A stretch of 64,000 nt of DNA from Leclercia sp. 29361 (lineage in GTDB: Bacteria > Pseudomonadota > Gammaproteobacteria > Enterobacterales > Enterobacteriaceae). Each line of letters begins with the position of its first letter. Positions within the stretch are counted from its first letter, which is position 1. The position numbers and the translations under genes were made by a program. Under the pieces are notes generated by a model. That model was not told where the DNA came from and made no database searches. It saw only the letters and a list, made by a program, of their open reading frames with translations. Positions 23,315-35,362 of the stretch are shown in pieces. The stretch is taken from assembly GCF_011290365.1 (NCBI RefSeq), contig NZ_CP049786.1, positions 806,001-870,000 on the forward strand, in the 5' to 3' direction.

Positions 23315-24375
23315 ATCAACCGAAGCGGTTAATGGTGATGGCAGGCGGTACCGGCGGACATGTGTTCCCGGGACTGGCGGTTGCGCACCATTTAATGGAT
23401 CAGGGCTGGCAGGTACGCTGGCTGGGAACCGCAGACCGCATGGAGGCCGATCTGGTGCCGAAGCACGGGATTGAGATCGACTTTATCCATATCTCCGGCC
23501 TGCGTGGCAAGGGGATTAAAGCTCTGCTGCTGGCACCGGTGCGCATTTTCAACGCCTGGCGCCAGGCGCGGGCGATCATGAAGCGTTTTAAGCCGGACGT
23601 GGTGCTGGGAATGGGCGGGTATGTCTCCGGTCCAGGCGGACTGGCGGCATGGTCGCTAGGGATCCCGGTTGTGCTGCATGAGCAGAACGGTATTGCTGGC
23701 CTGACCAACAAGTGGCTCTCCCGGATCGCCAGCAAAGTGATGCAGGCTTTCCCCGGCGCATTTCCGAAAGCGGACGTGGTGGGCAATCCGGTGCGTGTAG
23801 ACGTGCTGGCGCTGCCGTTGCCGCAGGAGCGTCTTGTCGGACGTGAAGGTCCGGTGCGTGTGCTGGTGGTGGGCGGCTCTCAGGGCGCGCGCATTCTGAA
23901 CCAGACGCTACCGCAAGTCGCAGCGAAGCTCGGTGACGCGGTGACCATCTGGCATCAAAGCGGGAAGGGCGGTCAGCAAACGGTCGAACAGGCGTATGCC
24001 GACGCGGGCCAGCCGCAGCATAAAGTGACTGAATTTATCGACGACATGGCGGCGGCGTATGCCTGGGCCGATGTCGTGGTCTGCCGCTCCGGCGCGCTGA
24101 CGGTGAGCGAAATTGCCGCCGCAGGCTTACCGGCGCTGTTTGTGCCGTTCCAGCACAAAGATCGTCAGCAGTACTGGAATGCGTTGCCGCTTGAGAAAGC
24201 CGGCGCCGCGAAAATTTTTGAACAGCCGCAGTTCACCGCAGACGCGGTCGCCACCACCCTGGCGGGCTGGAACCGGGAGACATTACTGGAGATGGCGCAG
24301 CACGCACGTGCCGCAGCGATCCCGGATGCAACGGAGCGGGTGGCGAAAGAAGTGAGCCTGGCAGCCCAGGTTTAA
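23311..24375 (+). CDS. murG: UDP-GlcNAc:lipid I GlcNAc transferase
   Basis: 354 residues, GT28 family. Makes lipid II on the inner membrane face. The N-terminal glycine loop [12 protein letters not shown] (about 11-22) and the UDP-GlcNAc-binding C-terminal domain ([20 protein letters not shown]) are intact. Overlaps ftsW by 4 bp. Confidence 0.97.
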   Translation: MNQPKRLMVMAGGTGGHVFPGLAVAHHLMDQGWQVRWLGTADRMEADLVPKHGIEIDFIHISGLRGKGIKALLLAPVRIFNAWRQARAIMKRFKPDVVLGMGGYVSGPGGLAAWSLGIPVVLHEQNGIAGLTNKWLSRIASKVMQAFPGAFPKADVVGNPVRVDVLALPLPQERLVGREGPVRVLVVGGSQGARILNQTLPQVAAKLGDAVTIWHQSGKGGQQTVEQAYADAGQPQHKVTEFIDDMAAAYAWADVVVCRSGALTVSEIAAAGLPALFVPFQHKDRQQYWNALPLEKAGAAKIFEQPQFTADAVATTLAGWNRETLLEMAQHARAAAIPDATERVAKEVSLAAQV

Positions 24376-24380
24376 CCCTC

Positions 24381-24410
24381 GCAGCGCGTGTTGCGCTGCA
24401 CGAATTTTTT
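24381..24410 (+). terminator. Hairpin with T run between murG and murC
   Basis: Stem GCAGCGC (24381-24387) with GCGCTGC (24393-24399), then ACGAA and six T. It is the largest gap (59 bp) inside the otherwise overlapping murE-ftsA run. It may be a weak terminator or RNA-processing point; the offset T run makes strong termination doubtful. Confidence 0.4.
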
Positions 24411-24434
24411 GAAGTAGTCGATGGCGTTTAGAGA

Positions 24435-25910
24435 ATGAATACACAACAACTGGCGAAACTGCGTTCAATCGTGCCCGAGATGCGTCGCGTCCGGCACATT
24501 CACTTTGTTGGCATCGGCGGCGCCGGTATGGGCGGTATTGCCGAAGTGCTGGCGAATGAAGGCTACCAGATCAGCGGTTCCGATCTGGCGCCGAACCCTG
24601 TTACGCAACAGTTGGCGTCCCTTGGTGCGACCATCTATTTTAACCATCGCCCGGAAAACGTCCTTGATGCCAGCGTGGTTGTAGTCTCCAGCGCCATCTC
24701 TGCCGACAATCCGGAAATCGTTGCCGCACACGAAGCGCGTATCCCGGTGATCCGCCGTGCCGAGATGCTGGCCGAGCTGATGCGTTTTCGTCACGGCATC
24801 GCCATCGCCGGTACTCACGGTAAAACCACCACCACGGCGATGGTCTCCAGTATTTATGCCGAAGCGGGCCTCGATCCGACCTTCGTCAACGGCGGTCTGG
24901 TGAAAGCCGCAGGCGTGCACGCCCGCCTGGGCAACAGTCGTTATCTGATTGCCGAAGCAGATGAAAGCGACGCGTCCTTCCTGCATCTGCAGCCGATGGT
25001 AGCGATTGTCACCAACATCGAAGCTGACCATATGGATACCTACCAGGGCGACTTCGAAAATTTAAAGCAAACATTCATAAACTTTCTCCACAATCTGCCG
25101 TTTTATGGACGGGCGGTAATGTGCGTTGACGACCCGGTGATCCGCGAGCTGCTGCCGCGCGTCGGTCGTCAGATCACTACTTACGGTTTCAGCGAAGACG
25201 CTGACGTGCGTGTGGAAAGCTACAAGCAGGTCGGTGCGCAGGGGCATTTCACCCTCGCGCGTCAGGATAAAGAGCTGCTGCAGGTCACGCTGAATGCCCC
25301 AGGCCGTCACAACGCCCTGAACGCTGCAGCGGCCGTTGCGGTAGCTACAGAAGAAGGCATTGAAGACGAAGCCATTCTGCGGGCGCTGGAAAGCTTCCAG
25401 GGTACCGGTCGTCGTTTCGATTTCCTCGGCGAGTTCCCACTGGAAACTGTTAACGGAAAAAGCGGCACCGCGATGCTGGTTGATGACTACGGCCACCACC
25501 CGACCGAAGTGGATGCGACGATCAAAGCGGCGCGCGCGGGCTGGCCGGACAAAAATCTGGTGATGGTGTTCCAGCCACACCGCTATACCCGTACCCGTGA
25601 CCTGTACGACGATTTTGCTAACGTGCTGTCACAGGTTGATGCCCTGCTGATGCTGGATGTTTACTCCGCGGGCGAAGCGGCCATTCCGGGCGCTGACAGT
25701 CGCTCCCTGTGCCGCACCATTCGCGGCCGCGGCAAGATTGACCCGATTCTGGTCTCCGATCATGCCCAGGCAGCCGCGATGCTTGCCCCGGTGTTGACCG
25801 GCAATGATTTGATTCTGGTGCAGGGTGCGGGAAATATCGGCAAGATCGCCCGTACGCTGGCCGAAATCAAACTTAAGCCGCAAATTTCGGAGGAAGAGCG
25901 TCATGGCTGA
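24435..25910 (+). CDS. murC: UDP-MurNAc:L-alanine ligase
   Basis: 491 residues. N-terminal Rossmann motif [14 protein letters not shown] (about 26-39), P-loop [11 protein letters not shown] (about 124), and the Mur ligase C-terminal domain. Adds L-alanine, the first stem residue. Overlaps ddlB by 8 bp. Confidence 0.97.
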   Translation: MNTQQLAKLRSIVPEMRRVRHIHFVGIGGAGMGGIAEVLANEGYQISGSDLAPNPVTQQLASLGATIYFNHRPENVLDASVVVVSSAISADNPEIVAAHEARIPVIRRAEMLAELMRFRHGIAIAGTHGKTTTTAMVSSIYAEAGLDPTFVNGGLVKAAGVHARLGNSRYLIAEADESDASFLHLQPMVAIVTNIEADHMDTYQGDFENLKQTFINFLHNLPFYGRAVMCVDDPVIRELLPRVGRQITTYGFSEDADVRVESYKQVGAQGHFTLARQDKELLQVTLNAPGRHNALNAAAAVAVATEEGIEDEAILRALESFQGTGRRFDFLGEFPLETVNGKSGTAMLVDDYGHHPTEVDATIKAARAGWPDKNLVMVFQPHRYTRTRDLYDDFANVLSQVDALLMLDVYSAGEAAIPGADSRSLCRTIRGRGKIDPILVSDHAQAAAMLAPVLTGNDLILVQGAGNIGKIARTLAEIKLKPQISEEERHG

Positions 25911-26823
25911 TAAGATTGCGGTCCTCTCTGGCGGCACCTCTGCAGAGCGCGAGGTTTCCCTGAATTCCGGTGCTGCGGTACTGGCAGGTCTTCGTGAAGG
26001 CGGCGTTGATGCGCACCTGGTCGATCCGAAAGAGACTGACGTGACGCGCCTGAAAGAGATGGGTTTTGCTAAAGTCTTTATCGCCCTGCATGGCCGCGGC
26101 GGTGAAGACGGTACGCTGCAGGGCTTGCTGGACATCATCGGCCTGCCATATACCGGCAGCGGCGTAATGGCCTCGGCCATCTCCATGGACAAACTGCGCA
26201 GCAAATTGCTGTGGCAGGGGGCCGGTTTGCCGGTTGCGCCATGGGTGGCACTGACCCGTCGTGAATTTGAGCAGGGCCTTGATGCTAGCGTCACTGAACG
26301 TATTGCGGCGCTGGGATTACCGGTAATCGTTAAGCCGAGCCGTGAAGGCTCAAGCGTAGGAATGTCTAAAGTTGACGAAGCAGGCGATATATCATCTGCA
26401 TTAGCGCTGGCATTTCAACATGATGAAGAAGTTCTGATAGAAAAATGGCTCAGCGGACCGGAATTTACCGTTGCGATGCTCGGTGAAGAAATTTTACCGT
26501 CAATTCGTATCCAACCAGCTGGAACCTTCTATGATTATGAGGCGAAGTATCTCTCTGATGAGACGCAATATTTCTGCCCAAGTGGTCTGGAAGCGGAGCG
26601 TGAGACCCTTTTAAACGCTCTGGTGCTCAAAGCCTGGCATGTACTTGGCTGCCGTGGCTGGGGACGAATCGACGTGATGCAGGATAGTGATGGGCAGTTT
26701 TATCTGCTGGAAGCCAATACTTCGCCGGGGATGACCAGCCATAGCCTGGTGCCGATGGCGGCGCGCCAGGCGGGAATGAGTTTCTCGCAGCTCGTGGTTC
26801 GCATTCTGGACCAGGCGGGCTGA
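25903..26823 (+). CDS. ddlB: D-alanine--D-alanine ligase B
   Basis: 306 residues, ATP-grasp. [16 protein letters not shown] opens the N-terminal domain, and the ATP/Mg site ends with [17 protein letters not shown] chose the ATG at 25903 ([11 protein letters not shown]) because it gives the family length and has a GGAGGAAG ribosome site, although the frame is open upstream. Supplies D-Ala-D-Ala to MurF. Confidence 0.97.
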   Translation: MADKIAVLSGGTSAEREVSLNSGAAVLAGLREGGVDAHLVDPKETDVTRLKEMGFAKVFIALHGRGGEDGTLQGLLDIIGLPYTGSGVMASAISMDKLRSKLLWQGAGLPVAPWVALTRREFEQGLDASVTERIAALGLPVIVKPSREGSSVGMSKVDEAGDISSALALAFQHDEEVLIEKWLSGPEFTVAMLGEEILPSIRIQPAGTFYDYEAKYLSDETQYFCPSGLEAERETLLNALVLKAWHVLGCRGWGRIDVMQDSDGQFYLLEANTSPGMTSHSLVPMAARQAGMSFSQLVVRILDQAG

Positions 26824-26824
26824 T

Positions 26825-27661
26825 ATGTCTCAGGCTGCGCTGAACACGCGAAACCGTGACGAAGAAGAAGAGTATTCTTCTTCGCGTCGGAGTAATGGAA
26901 CGCGTCTTGCAGGGATCACCTTCCTGCTCGCCGTGCTGTGTACGGTGTTTGTCAGCGGCTGGATGGTGCTCGGCTGGATGGAAGATGCACAACGTCTACC
27001 TCTGTCGAAACTGGTGGTGACGGGTGACCGTCACTACACGCGTAATGATGATATCCGGCAGTCTATTCTGGCATTAGGATCGCCCGGCACCTTCATGACG
27101 CAGGACGTGAATATTATCCAGAGCCAGATTGAACGCTTGCCATGGATTAAACAGGCGAGCGTCAGAAAGCAGTGGCCGGATGAATTGAAGATTCATCTGG
27201 TTGAATATGTACCCATTGCGCGTTGGAATGATCAGCATATGGTTGACGTAGATGGAATTTCTTTCAGCGTCCCGGCCGATCGTGTCAGCAAGCAAAATTT
27301 ACCCATGTTATATGGTCCGGAAGGCAGCGAAAATGAAGTGCTTGAAGGTTTCCGTAACATGGGGCAAGTGCTGGCTAAAGATCGTTTTACCCTGAAACAA
27401 GCCGCCATGACTGCGCGTCGTTCCTGGCAATTGACGCTGACGAACGACATTAAGCTGAATCTTGGCCGGGGTGACACGATGAAGCGTCTGGCCCGTTTTG
27501 TAGAACTTTATCCCGTTCTGCAGCAGCAGGGGCAGGCTGAAGGCAAAAGGATTAGCTACGTTGATTTGCGCTATGACTCAGGCGCATCGGTCGGGTGGAT
27601 CCCGGCGCCGGTTGAGGAACCTAATCAGCAACAGAATCAGGCTCAGGTACAGGCAGAATAA
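26825..27661 (+). CDS. ftsQ: Cell division protein FtsQ
   Basis: 278 residues, bitopic. Cytoplasmic tail, one membrane segment (about 28-48), a POTRA domain (about 57-126) and a beta domain that binds FtsLB. One base after the ddlB stop. The C-terminal tail is glutamine-rich ([12 protein letters not shown]). Confidence 0.97.
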   Translation: MSQAALNTRNRDEEEEYSSSRRSNGTRLAGITFLLAVLCTVFVSGWMVLGWMEDAQRLPLSKLVVTGDRHYTRNDDIRQSILALGSPGTFMTQDVNIIQSQIERLPWIKQASVRKQWPDELKIHLVEYVPIARWNDQHMVDVDGISFSVPADRVSKQNLPMLYGPEGSENEVLEGFRNMGQVLAKDRFTLKQAAMTARRSWQLTLTNDIKLNLGRGDTMKRLARFVELYPVLQQQGQAEGKRISYVDLRYDSGASVGWIPAPVEEPNQQQNQAQVQAE

Positions 27662-27663
27662 CA

Positions 27664-28920
27664 ATGATCAAGGCGACGGACAGAAAACTGGTAGTAGGAC
27701 TGGAGATTGGCACTGCGAAGGTTGCCGCTTTAGTAGGGGAAGTTCTGCCCGACGGTATGGTCAATATCATTGGTGTGGGTAGCTGCCCGTCTCGTGGTAT
27801 GGATAAAGGTGGGGTAAACGACCTCGAGTCGGTGGTGAAATGCGTTCAGCGCGCCATCGATCAGGCCGAATTGATGGCAGATTGCCAGATTTCCTCCGTG
27901 TATCTGGCGCTCTCTGGCAAGCATATTAGCTGCCAGAACGAGATTGGCATGGTGCCGATCTCAGAAGAAGAAGTCTCGCAGGAAGACGTCGAAAACGTCG
28001 TGCATACTGCCAAGTCTGTACGCGTTCGCGACGAGCATCGCGTTCTGCATGTGATCCCGCAGGAGTATGCGATCGACTATCAAGAAGGGATTAAAAATCC
28101 GGTAGGCCTTTCCGGCGTACGTATGCAGGCAAAAGTGCACTTGATCACATGTCACAACGATATGGCGAAGAACATTGTCAAAGCTGTGGAACGTTGTGGT
28201 CTTAAAGTTGACCAACTGATTTTCGCCGGTCTGGCGGCAAGTTATTCTGTGCTGACCGAAGACGAACGTGAACTGGGCGTCTGTGTAGTGGATATCGGTG
28301 GTGGTACGATGGACATGGCCGTCTATACCGGTGGTGCGCTGCGCCATACCAAAGTTATCCCGTATGCGGGGAACGTGGTGACCAGCGATATCGCTTACGC
28401 CTTTGGCACGCCACCGAGCGATGCAGAGGCAATTAAAGTGCGCCACGGTTGTGCACTGGGCTCCATTGTGGGCAAAGATGAGAGCGTTGAAGTGCCAAGC
28501 GTCGGTGGGCGTCCACCGCGCAGCCTGCAGCGCCAGACGTTAGCCGAGGTCATTGAGCCGCGTTATACCGAGCTGCTCAACCTGGTCAACGAAGAGATTT
28601 TGCAGTTACAGGAACAGCTTCGCCAGCAGGGTGTCAAACACCATCTTGCGGCGGGGATTGTATTAACCGGCGGCGCGGCGCAAATTGAAGGTCTTGCGGC
28701 CTGTGCTCAGCGAGTTTTCCATACGCAGGTGCGCATCGGCGCACCGCTGAACATCACCGGTCTGACGGATTATGCTCAGGAGCCGTATTATTCAACGGCA
28801 GTGGGCTTGCTTCATTACGGGAAAGAAACGCATCTCAGTGGTGAAGCAGAAGTAGAAAAACGCGTGTCGGTAGGTTCGTGGTTTAAACGAATCAACACCT
28901 GGCTGCGAAAAGAATTTTAA
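27664..28920 (+). CDS. ftsA: Cell division protein FtsA
   Basis: 418 residues, actin-like. ATP-binding signatures GLEIGTAKV (about 13-21) and VVDIGGGTMDMAV (about 209-221). The C-terminal amphipathic membrane-targeting helix (GSWFKRINTWLRKEF) is present. Tethers FtsZ to the membrane and recruits later division proteins. Confidence 0.97.
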   Translation: MIKATDRKLVVGLEIGTAKVAALVGEVLPDGMVNIIGVGSCPSRGMDKGGVNDLESVVKCVQRAIDQAELMADCQISSVYLALSGKHISCQNEIGMVPISEEEVSQEDVENVVHTAKSVRVRDEHRVLHVIPQEYAIDYQEGIKNPVGLSGVRMQAKVHLITCHNDMAKNIVKAVERCGLKVDQLIFAGLAASYSVLTEDERELGVCVVDIGGGTMDMAVYTGGALRHTKVIPYAGNVVTSDIAYAFGTPPSDAEAIKVRHGCALGSIVGKDESVEVPSVGGRPPRSLQRQTLAEVIEPRYTELLNLVNEEILQLQEQLRQQGVKHHLAAGIVLTGGAAQIEGLAACAQRVFHTQVRIGAPLNITGLTDYAQEPYYSTAVGLLHYGKETHLSGEAEVEKRVSVGSWFKRINTWLRKEF

Positions 28921-28983
28921 TTTTAGTAAGAGACCGGCGAAAATTAACGGTTTCGGGCGACAGGCACAAAACGGAGAGAAACT

Positions 28984-30135
28984 ATGTTTGAACCTATGGA
29001 ACTGACCAACGACGCGGTGATTAAAGTCATCGGCGTCGGTGGCGGCGGCGGTAATGCTGTAGAGCACATGGTGCGCGAGCGCATCGAAGGTGTAGAGTTC
29101 TTCGCGGTGAACACCGATGCGCAGGCACTGCGTAAGACGGCGGTTGGCCAGACGATCCAAATCGGTGGCGGCATCACCAAAGGGCTGGGCGCTGGGGCAA
29201 ACCCGGAAGTCGGCCGCAATGCTGCAGAAGAAGATCGTGAGGCACTGCGTGCTGCGCTTGATGGTGCAGACATGGTGTTTATCGCCGCAGGTATGGGCGG
29301 TGGTACCGGAACCGGTGCTGCGCCAGTGGTTGCTGAAGTTGCTAAAGATTTAGGTATCCTGACGGTTGCTGTCGTGACCAAGCCTTTCAACTTTGAAGGC
29401 AAGAAGCGTATGGCGTTCGCCGAGCAGGGTATCACCGAGCTGTCCAAGCATGTGGACTCGCTGATCACTATCCCGAACGACAAGCTGCTGAAGGTGCTGG
29501 GCCGTGGCATCTCTCTGCTGGACGCCTTTGGCGCAGCGAACGATGTGCTGAAGGGAGCAGTCCAGGGTATCGCTGAGCTGATCACCCGTCCGGGTCTGAT
29601 GAACGTCGACTTTGCTGACGTGCGCACCGTGATGTCCGAAATGGGCTACGCGATGATGGGCTCCGGCGTGGCGAAAGGTGAAGACCGTGCAGAAGAAGCC
29701 GCTGAAATGGCGATCTCTTCTCCACTGCTGGAAGATATCGATCTCTCTGGCGCACGTGGCGTGCTGGTCAACATCACCGCGGGCTTCGACCTGCGTCTTG
29801 ATGAGTTCGAAACCGTGGGTAACACCATCCGTGCGTTCGCCTCTGACAACGCCACCGTAGTAATCGGTACTTCCCTTGATCCGGAAATGAACGATGAGCT
29901 GCGCGTAACGGTTGTTGCTACCGGTATCGGCATGGACAAACGTCCTGAGATCACCCTGGTAACTAACAAAACTGCTCAGCAGCCGGTGATGGATCGCTAC
30001 CAGCCGCACGGCATGGCACCGCTGACGCAAGAGCAGAAACCGGCCGCGAAAGTGGTCAATGACAATACAACCCAGACCCAGAAAGAGCCGGATTATCTGG
30101 ATATCCCAGCGTTCCTGCGTAAGCAAGCTGATTAA
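28984..30135 (+). CDS. ftsZ: Cell division GTPase FtsZ
   Basis: 383 residues, the E. coli length. Tubulin-like GTPase with signature GMGGGTGTGAAP (about 103-114). A variable linker precedes the C-terminal peptide DYLDIPAFLRKQAD, which binds FtsA, ZipA and ZapD; ZapD is also encoded in this window. Forms the Z ring. The GGAGAG site precedes the ATG in a 63-bp gap after ftsA. Confidence 0.98.
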   Translation: MFEPMELTNDAVIKVIGVGGGGGNAVEHMVRERIEGVEFFAVNTDAQALRKTAVGQTIQIGGGITKGLGAGANPEVGRNAAEEDREALRAALDGADMVFIAAGMGGGTGTGAAPVVAEVAKDLGILTVAVVTKPFNFEGKKRMAFAEQGITELSKHVDSLITIPNDKLLKVLGRGISLLDAFGAANDVLKGAVQGIAELITRPGLMNVDFADVRTVMSEMGYAMMGSGVAKGEDRAEEAAEMAISSPLLEDIDLSGARGVLVNITAGFDLRLDEFETVGNTIRAFASDNATVVIGTSLDPEMNDELRVTVVATGIGMDKRPEITLVTNKTAQQPVMDRYQPHGMAPLTQEQKPAAKVVNDNTTQTQKEPDYLDIPAFLRKQAD

Positions 30136-30215
30136 GAATTAGCTGGAATTAGGGAATTTACGCTCTTTGTGCTAAACTGGCCGCCCGATAGTGATATACA
30201 CTCTCGGTTGGATAA

Positions 30216-31154
<939 letters not shown>

Positions 31155-31177
31155 CGGTAGATCCCGTTATCTAAATT

Positions 31178-31232
31178 CGACTGGTTGACCTGGCACTCTC
31201 TCCGGCCAGCAAGACCAGTCGTTTTTGTTTTT
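31178..31232 (+). terminator. Terminator after lpxC
   Basis: Stem CGACTGGT (31178-31185) with ACCAGTCG (31214-31221), with an inner CTGGC/GCCAG helix, followed by GTTTTTGTTTTT. It ends the long division cluster. Confidence 0.88.
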
Positions 31233-31405
31233 GTCCTTTCTGAATTGCCGTAGTCAATGGCGCGTTTGCTGATTTCATCACCATTTTTAACCTCTGCGGT
31301 GCCTCATTACTGCTGCTGTAAAGTAGCTTTAGTGGTAATATCTGGGCGCGAAAATATAAAAATCATACGGTGAGTCTTAAGGCTTACTTACTTGTGGTGG
31401 GGCAA

Positions 31406-31909
31406 TTGAGCGGAATTCTGACGCGCTGGCGACAATTTGGCAGACGTTACTTCTGGCCGCATCTCCTTCTGGGGATGGTCGCGGCGAGTTTTGGCCTGCC
31501 CGCGCTCAGCAGCAATGCCGAAGCGGCTAATCCTGCGAAGACCGCTACCTCCCGACAAGATCTGAACACGCGGGTTAATTTCACTAACCTTGCCCTGCTG
31601 GAAGCGAACCGCCGACCGAATTACACGGTAGATTACTGGCATCAACACGCTATCCGCACCGTTATTCGCCATCTCTCTTTCGCCATGGCACCGCAGGCGT
31701 TGCCTGCTGTTGAAGAGACGTTACCGGTTCAGGCGCACCATCTGGCGCTGCTGGATACGCTCAACTCACTGCTTACCCAGCAGAGCGAGCCGCCGGTCAT
31801 TGTTCGTCAGGTGGCCCTTACCGCATTTTATCCCCCATCCGCTTTCTCCGTGTCGGCCTGGATTAGCCAGGTACAGGGCATCCGCGCCGGACCTCAACGC
31901 CTCAGCTAA
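31406..31909 (+). CDS. secM: SecM secretion monitor with translation-arrest peptide
   Basis: 167 residues. N-terminal signal peptide (about 18-40; [19 protein letters not shown]). The C-terminal arrest motif [17 protein letters not shown] keeps the key F....WI....GIRAGP residues. Stalling in the exit tunnel when secretion is slow exposes the secA ribosome site and raises SecA levels. I chose the TTG at 31406, because [10 protein letters not shown] is the family N-terminus; a GTG at 31370 would add 12 residues. The segment before the arrest motif differs from E. coli. Confidence 0.9.
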   Translation: MSGILTRWRQFGRRYFWPHLLLGMVAASFGLPALSSNAEAANPAKTATSRQDLNTRVNFTNLALLEANRRPNYTVDYWHQHAIRTVIRHLSFAMAPQALPAVEETLPVQAHHLALLDTLNSLLTQQSEPPVIVRQVALTAFYPPSAFSVSAWISQVQGIRAGPQRLS

Positions 31910-31968
31910 ATTAACCCTTTTCAATACCTTAATTTAACTGCCCATGATGGGGCGTTTGAGAATTTATT

Positions 31969-34674
31969 ATGTTAATCAAATTACTAACTAAAGTTTTCGG
32001 TAGTCGTAACGATCGTACTTTGCGCCGCATGCGCAAAGCTGTCAGCGTCATCAACGGCCTTGAGCCAGCAATGGAAAAACTCTCCGATGACGAACTGAAA
32101 GGCAAAACTGCCGAATTCCGTGCCCGCCTTGAAAAAGGCGAAACCGTTGAAAGTCTGATCCCGGAAGCCTTTGCCGTTGTCCGCGAAGCGAGTAAGCGTG
32201 TGTTTGGCATGCGTCACTTCGACGTGCAGCTGCTGGGCGGTATGGTCCTCAATGACCGCTGCATCGCCGAGATGCGTACCGGTGAAGGTAAAACCCTGAC
32301 CGCGACCCTGCCTGCTTACCTGAATGCCCTGTCCGGTAAAGGCGTTCACGTCGTTACCGTCAACGACTATCTGGCGCAGCGTGACGCCGAAAACAACCGT
32401 CCACTGTTTGAATTCCTCGGCATGAGCGTTGGGATCAACATGTCAGGCCTGCCGGCTCCGGCGAAACGCGAAGCCTACGGCGCGGACATCACTTACGGCA
32501 CCAACAACGAATACGGTTTTGACTACCTGCGTGACAACATGGCGTTCAGCCCGGAAGAGCGCGTTCAGCGTAAACTGCACTATGCGCTGGTGGATGAGGT
32601 CGACTCCATTCTGATCGATGAAGCCCGTACTCCGCTGATCATCTCCGGCCCGGCTGAAGACAGCTCCGAGATGTATCGCAAAGTCGACAAAATCATTCCT
32701 CACCTGATCCGTCAGGAAAAAGAGGACTCCGATAGCTTCCAGGGTGAAGGCCACTTTTCCGTGGACGAAAAATCCCGTCAGGTAAACCTGACCGAACGTG
32801 GTCTGGTCCAGATTGAAGAGTTGCTGGTGCAGCAAGGCATTATGGAAGAGGGTGAGTCACTTTACTCTCCAACCAACATCATGCTGATGCACCACGTGAC
32901 TGCAGCGCTGCGTGCGCACGTGCTCTTTACCCGTGACGTGGACTACATCGTTAAAGATGGCGAAGTCATTATCGTCGACGAACACACCGGCCGTACCATG
33001 CAGGGTCGCCGCTGGTCTGACGGCCTGCACCAGGCGGTTGAAGCCAAAGAGAACGTCGATATCCAGAACGAAAACCAGACGCTGGCATCTATCACCTTCC
33101 AGAACTACTTCCGTCTGTACGAGAAGCTGGCAGGGATGACCGGTACGGCGGATACCGAAGCCTTTGAATTCAGCTCTATCTACAAGCTGGATACCGTGGT
33201 GGTGCCAACCAACCGTCCGATGATCCGTAAAGATATGCCGGATCTGGTCTACATGACCGAAGCGGAAAAAATTCAGGCCATCATCGAAGATATTCGCGAC
33301 CGTACCGCCGCGGGCCAGCCAGTTCTGGTGGGGACAATTTCCATCGAAAAATCGGAAGTGGTCTCCGAAGAGCTGACCAAAGCCGGGATCAAGCACAACG
33401 TTCTGAACGCCAAGTTCCACGCCAAAGAGGCTGATATTGTTGCCCAGGCGGGTTATCCGTCAGCGGTGACCATCGCTACCAACATGGCGGGTCGTGGTAC
33501 TGACATTATGCTGGGCGGTAGCTGGCAGGCAGAAGTGGCCGCGCTGGAAGATCCAACCCCGGAACAGATCGCGCAGATCAAAGCCGACTGGCAGGTTCGT
33601 CACGATGCCGTACTGGCTGCGGGCGGTCTGCACATCATCGGTACTGAACGCCATGAATCCCGTCGTATCGACAACCAGTTGCGTGGTCGTGCAGGCCGTC
33701 AGGGTGATGCCGGTTCATCCCGCTTCTACCTGTCGATGGAAGATGCGCTGATGCGTATTTTCGCCTCTGACCGTGTGTCAGGCATGATGCGTAAGCTGGG
33801 CATGAAGCCGGGCGAAGCGATCGAGCACCCGTGGGTGACCAAAGCCATCGCCAACGCGCAGCGTAAAGTGGAAAGCCGTAACTTCGATATTCGTAAGCAG
33901 CTGCTTGAGTATGATGACGTGGCTAACGACCAGCGTCGCGCGATTTACACCCAGCGTAACGAGCTGCTGGACGTGTCCGACGTGAGCGAAACCATCAACA
34001 GCATCCGCGAAGACGTGTTTAAAGCCACCATCGATGCTCACATTCCTCCGCAATCTCTGGAAGAGATGTGGGATATCGAAGGCCTGCAGGTGCGTCTGAA
34101 AAACGATTTCGACCTCGACATGCCTATCCAGGAGTGGCTGGATAAAGAGCCGGAGCTGCACGAAGAGACCCTGCGCGAGCGTATTTTTGCTAATGCCATT
34201 GAAGTTTATCAGCGTAAAGAAGAAGTGGTCGGCGCTGAGATGATGCGTCACTTCGAGAAAGGCGTGATGCTGCAAACTCTGGACTCCCTGTGGAAAGAGC
34301 ACCTGGCGGCGATGGACTATCTGCGTCAGGGTATCCATCTGCGCGGCTATGCACAAAAAGATCCGAAGCAGGAGTACAAGCGCGAATCCTTTGCCATGTT
34401 TGCCGCGATGCTTGAATCCCTGAAATACGAAGTGATCAGCACCCTGAGTAAGGTGCAGGTGCGCATGCCGGAAGAAGTGGAAGAGATGGAGCAGCAGCGT
34501 CGCGAAGAGGCTGAACGTCTGGCCCAGATGCAGCAGCTCAGCCATCAGGACGACGAAGAAGCCGCCGCTGCCGCCATTGCTGCGCAGGCCGGTGAGCGTA
34601 AGGTCGGTCGTAACGATCCGTGCCCATGTGGTTCAGGTAAAAAATACAAACAGTGCCATGGCCGTCTGAGCTAA
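31969..34674 (+). CDS. secA: Preprotein translocase ATPase SecA
   Basis: 901 residues, the E. coli length. DEAD-like motor with Walker A ([14 protein letters not shown], about residues 102-115), [12 protein letters not shown] (about 207) and the helicase C-terminal half. A C-terminal zinc tail ([13 protein letters not shown]) binds SecB. Drives protein export through SecYEG. It lies 59 bp after secM, whose arrest controls its translation. Confidence 0.98.
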   Translation: MLIKLLTKVFGSRNDRTLRRMRKAVSVINGLEPAMEKLSDDELKGKTAEFRARLEKGETVESLIPEAFAVVREASKRVFGMRHFDVQLLGGMVLNDRCIAEMRTGEGKTLTATLPAYLNALSGKGVHVVTVNDYLAQRDAENNRPLFEFLGMSVGINMSGLPAPAKREAYGADITYGTNNEYGFDYLRDNMAFSPEERVQRKLHYALVDEVDSILIDEARTPLIISGPAEDSSEMYRKVDKIIPHLIRQEKEDSDSFQGEGHFSVDEKSRQVNLTERGLVQIEELLVQQGIMEEGESLYSPTNIMLMHHVTAALRAHVLFTRDVDYIVKDGEVIIVDEHTGRTMQGRRWSDGLHQAVEAKENVDIQNENQTLASITFQNYFRLYEKLAGMTGTADTEAFEFSSIYKLDTVVVPTNRPMIRKDMPDLVYMTEAEKIQAIIEDIRDRTAAGQPVLVGTISIEKSEVVSEELTKAGIKHNVLNAKFHAKEADIVAQAGYPSAVTIATNMAGRGTDIMLGGSWQAEVAALEDPTPEQIAQIKADWQVRHDAVLAAGGLHIIGTERHESRRIDNQLRGRAGRQGDAGSSRFYLSMEDALMRIFASDRVSGMMRKLGMKPGEAIEHPWVTKAIANAQRKVESRNFDIRKQLLEYDDVANDQRRAIYTQRNELLDVSDVSETINSIREDVFKATIDAHIPPQSLEEMWDIEGLQVRLKNDFDLDMPIQEWLDKEPELHEETLRERIFANAIEVYQRKEEVVGAEMMRHFEKGVMLQTLDSLWKEHLAAMDYLRQGIHLRGYAQKDPKQEYKRESFAMFAAMLESLKYEVISTLSKVQVRMPEEVEEMEQQRREEAERLAQMQQLSHQDDEEAAAAAIAAQAGERKVGRNDPCPCGSGKKYKQCHGRLS

Positions 34675-34690
34675 GCATTAAACCAACTGA

Positions 34691-34717
34691 AAAGGCGCAG
34701 ATATCTGCGCCTTTTTT
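34691..34717 (+). terminator. secMA terminator
   Basis: Palindromic stem AAAGGCGCAGAT (34691-34702) with ATCTGCGCCTTT, ending in six T. It lies between secA and mutT. Confidence 0.88.
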
Positions 34718-34731
34718 ATGGAATCAGGACA

Positions 34732-35124
34732 ATGAAAACACTGCAAATCGCTGTCGGGATCATTCGCAATTCCGATAATCAAATCTTTATTACCCAGCGT
34801 GCGGCCGATGCGCACATGGCGAATAAATGGGAGTTTCCCGGCGGGAAGATCGAGGCTGGTGAAACGCCGGAGCAGGCGCTGATACGCGAGCTTCAGGAAG
34901 AGGTGGGGATCACCCCGCTTGGAGCGACCCTGTTCGATAAACTGGAATATGCGTTTCCCGATCGCCATATCACGCTGTGGTTCTGGCTGGTAGAAAACTG
35001 GGAAGGGGAGCCGTGGGGCAAAGAGGGGCAGCCGGGGAATTGGGTTACGCTTCAGGCAAGTGATGCCGATAAATTCCCGCCGGCCAATGCGCCTGTTATT
35101 ACCCGCTTAGTGGGTATCGAGTAA
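34732..35124 (+). CDS. mutT: 8-oxo-dGTP pyrophosphatase MutT
   Basis: 130 residues. The Nudix box runs from [21 protein letters not shown] (about 37-57; G..5 residues..E..7 residues..REL.EE). It removes oxidised guanine nucleotides and so prevents A:T to C:G mutations. It follows the secA terminator closely. Confidence 0.97.
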   Translation: MKTLQIAVGIIRNSDNQIFITQRAADAHMANKWEFPGGKIEAGETPEQALIRELQEEVGITPLGATLFDKLEYAFPDRHITLWFWLVENWEGEPWGKEGQPGNWVTLQASDADKFPPANAPVITRLVGIE

Positions 35125-35151
35125 GCCTGCTCAGCGAAGCGCCAGCAGGCT
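35124..35151. terminator. Hairpin between convergent mutT and yacG
   Basis: AGCCTGCT (35124-35131) with AGCAGGCT (35144-35151), overlapping the mutT stop. No long T run follows, but it lies between convergent genes where a shared terminator is expected. Confidence 0.5.
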
Positions 35152-35158
35152 GATACTG

Positions 35159-35356
35159 TTACTGCTGGCTTTCGCTCCAGTCATCGCTTTCAGAGTGATC
35201 GCCTTCGCTCGGGATACGTTTCTCCTCTGCCGCCCATTCACCGAGATCGATCAGCTGGCAACGTTTGCAGCAAAAAGGACGGAAAGGACTCTGCTCGCCC
35301 CAGATGACGGGCTTCCCACAGGTGGGGCAGTTCACGGTAGTAACATCAGACATCAT
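35159..35356 (-). CDS. yacG: DNA gyrase inhibitor YacG
   Basis: 65 residues. Zinc finger C-x2-C-x15-C-x3-C (CPTCGKP ... FCCKRC) followed by [10 protein letters not shown]. The family binds GyrB and inhibits gyrase. Last gene of the minus-strand coaE-zapD-yacG operon, 6 bp after zapD. Confidence 0.95.
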   Translation of the reverse strand: MMSDVTTVNCPTCGKPVIWGEQSPFRPFCCKRCQLIDLGEWAAEEKRIPSEGDHSESDDWSESQQ

Positions 35357-35362
35357 GACTCC

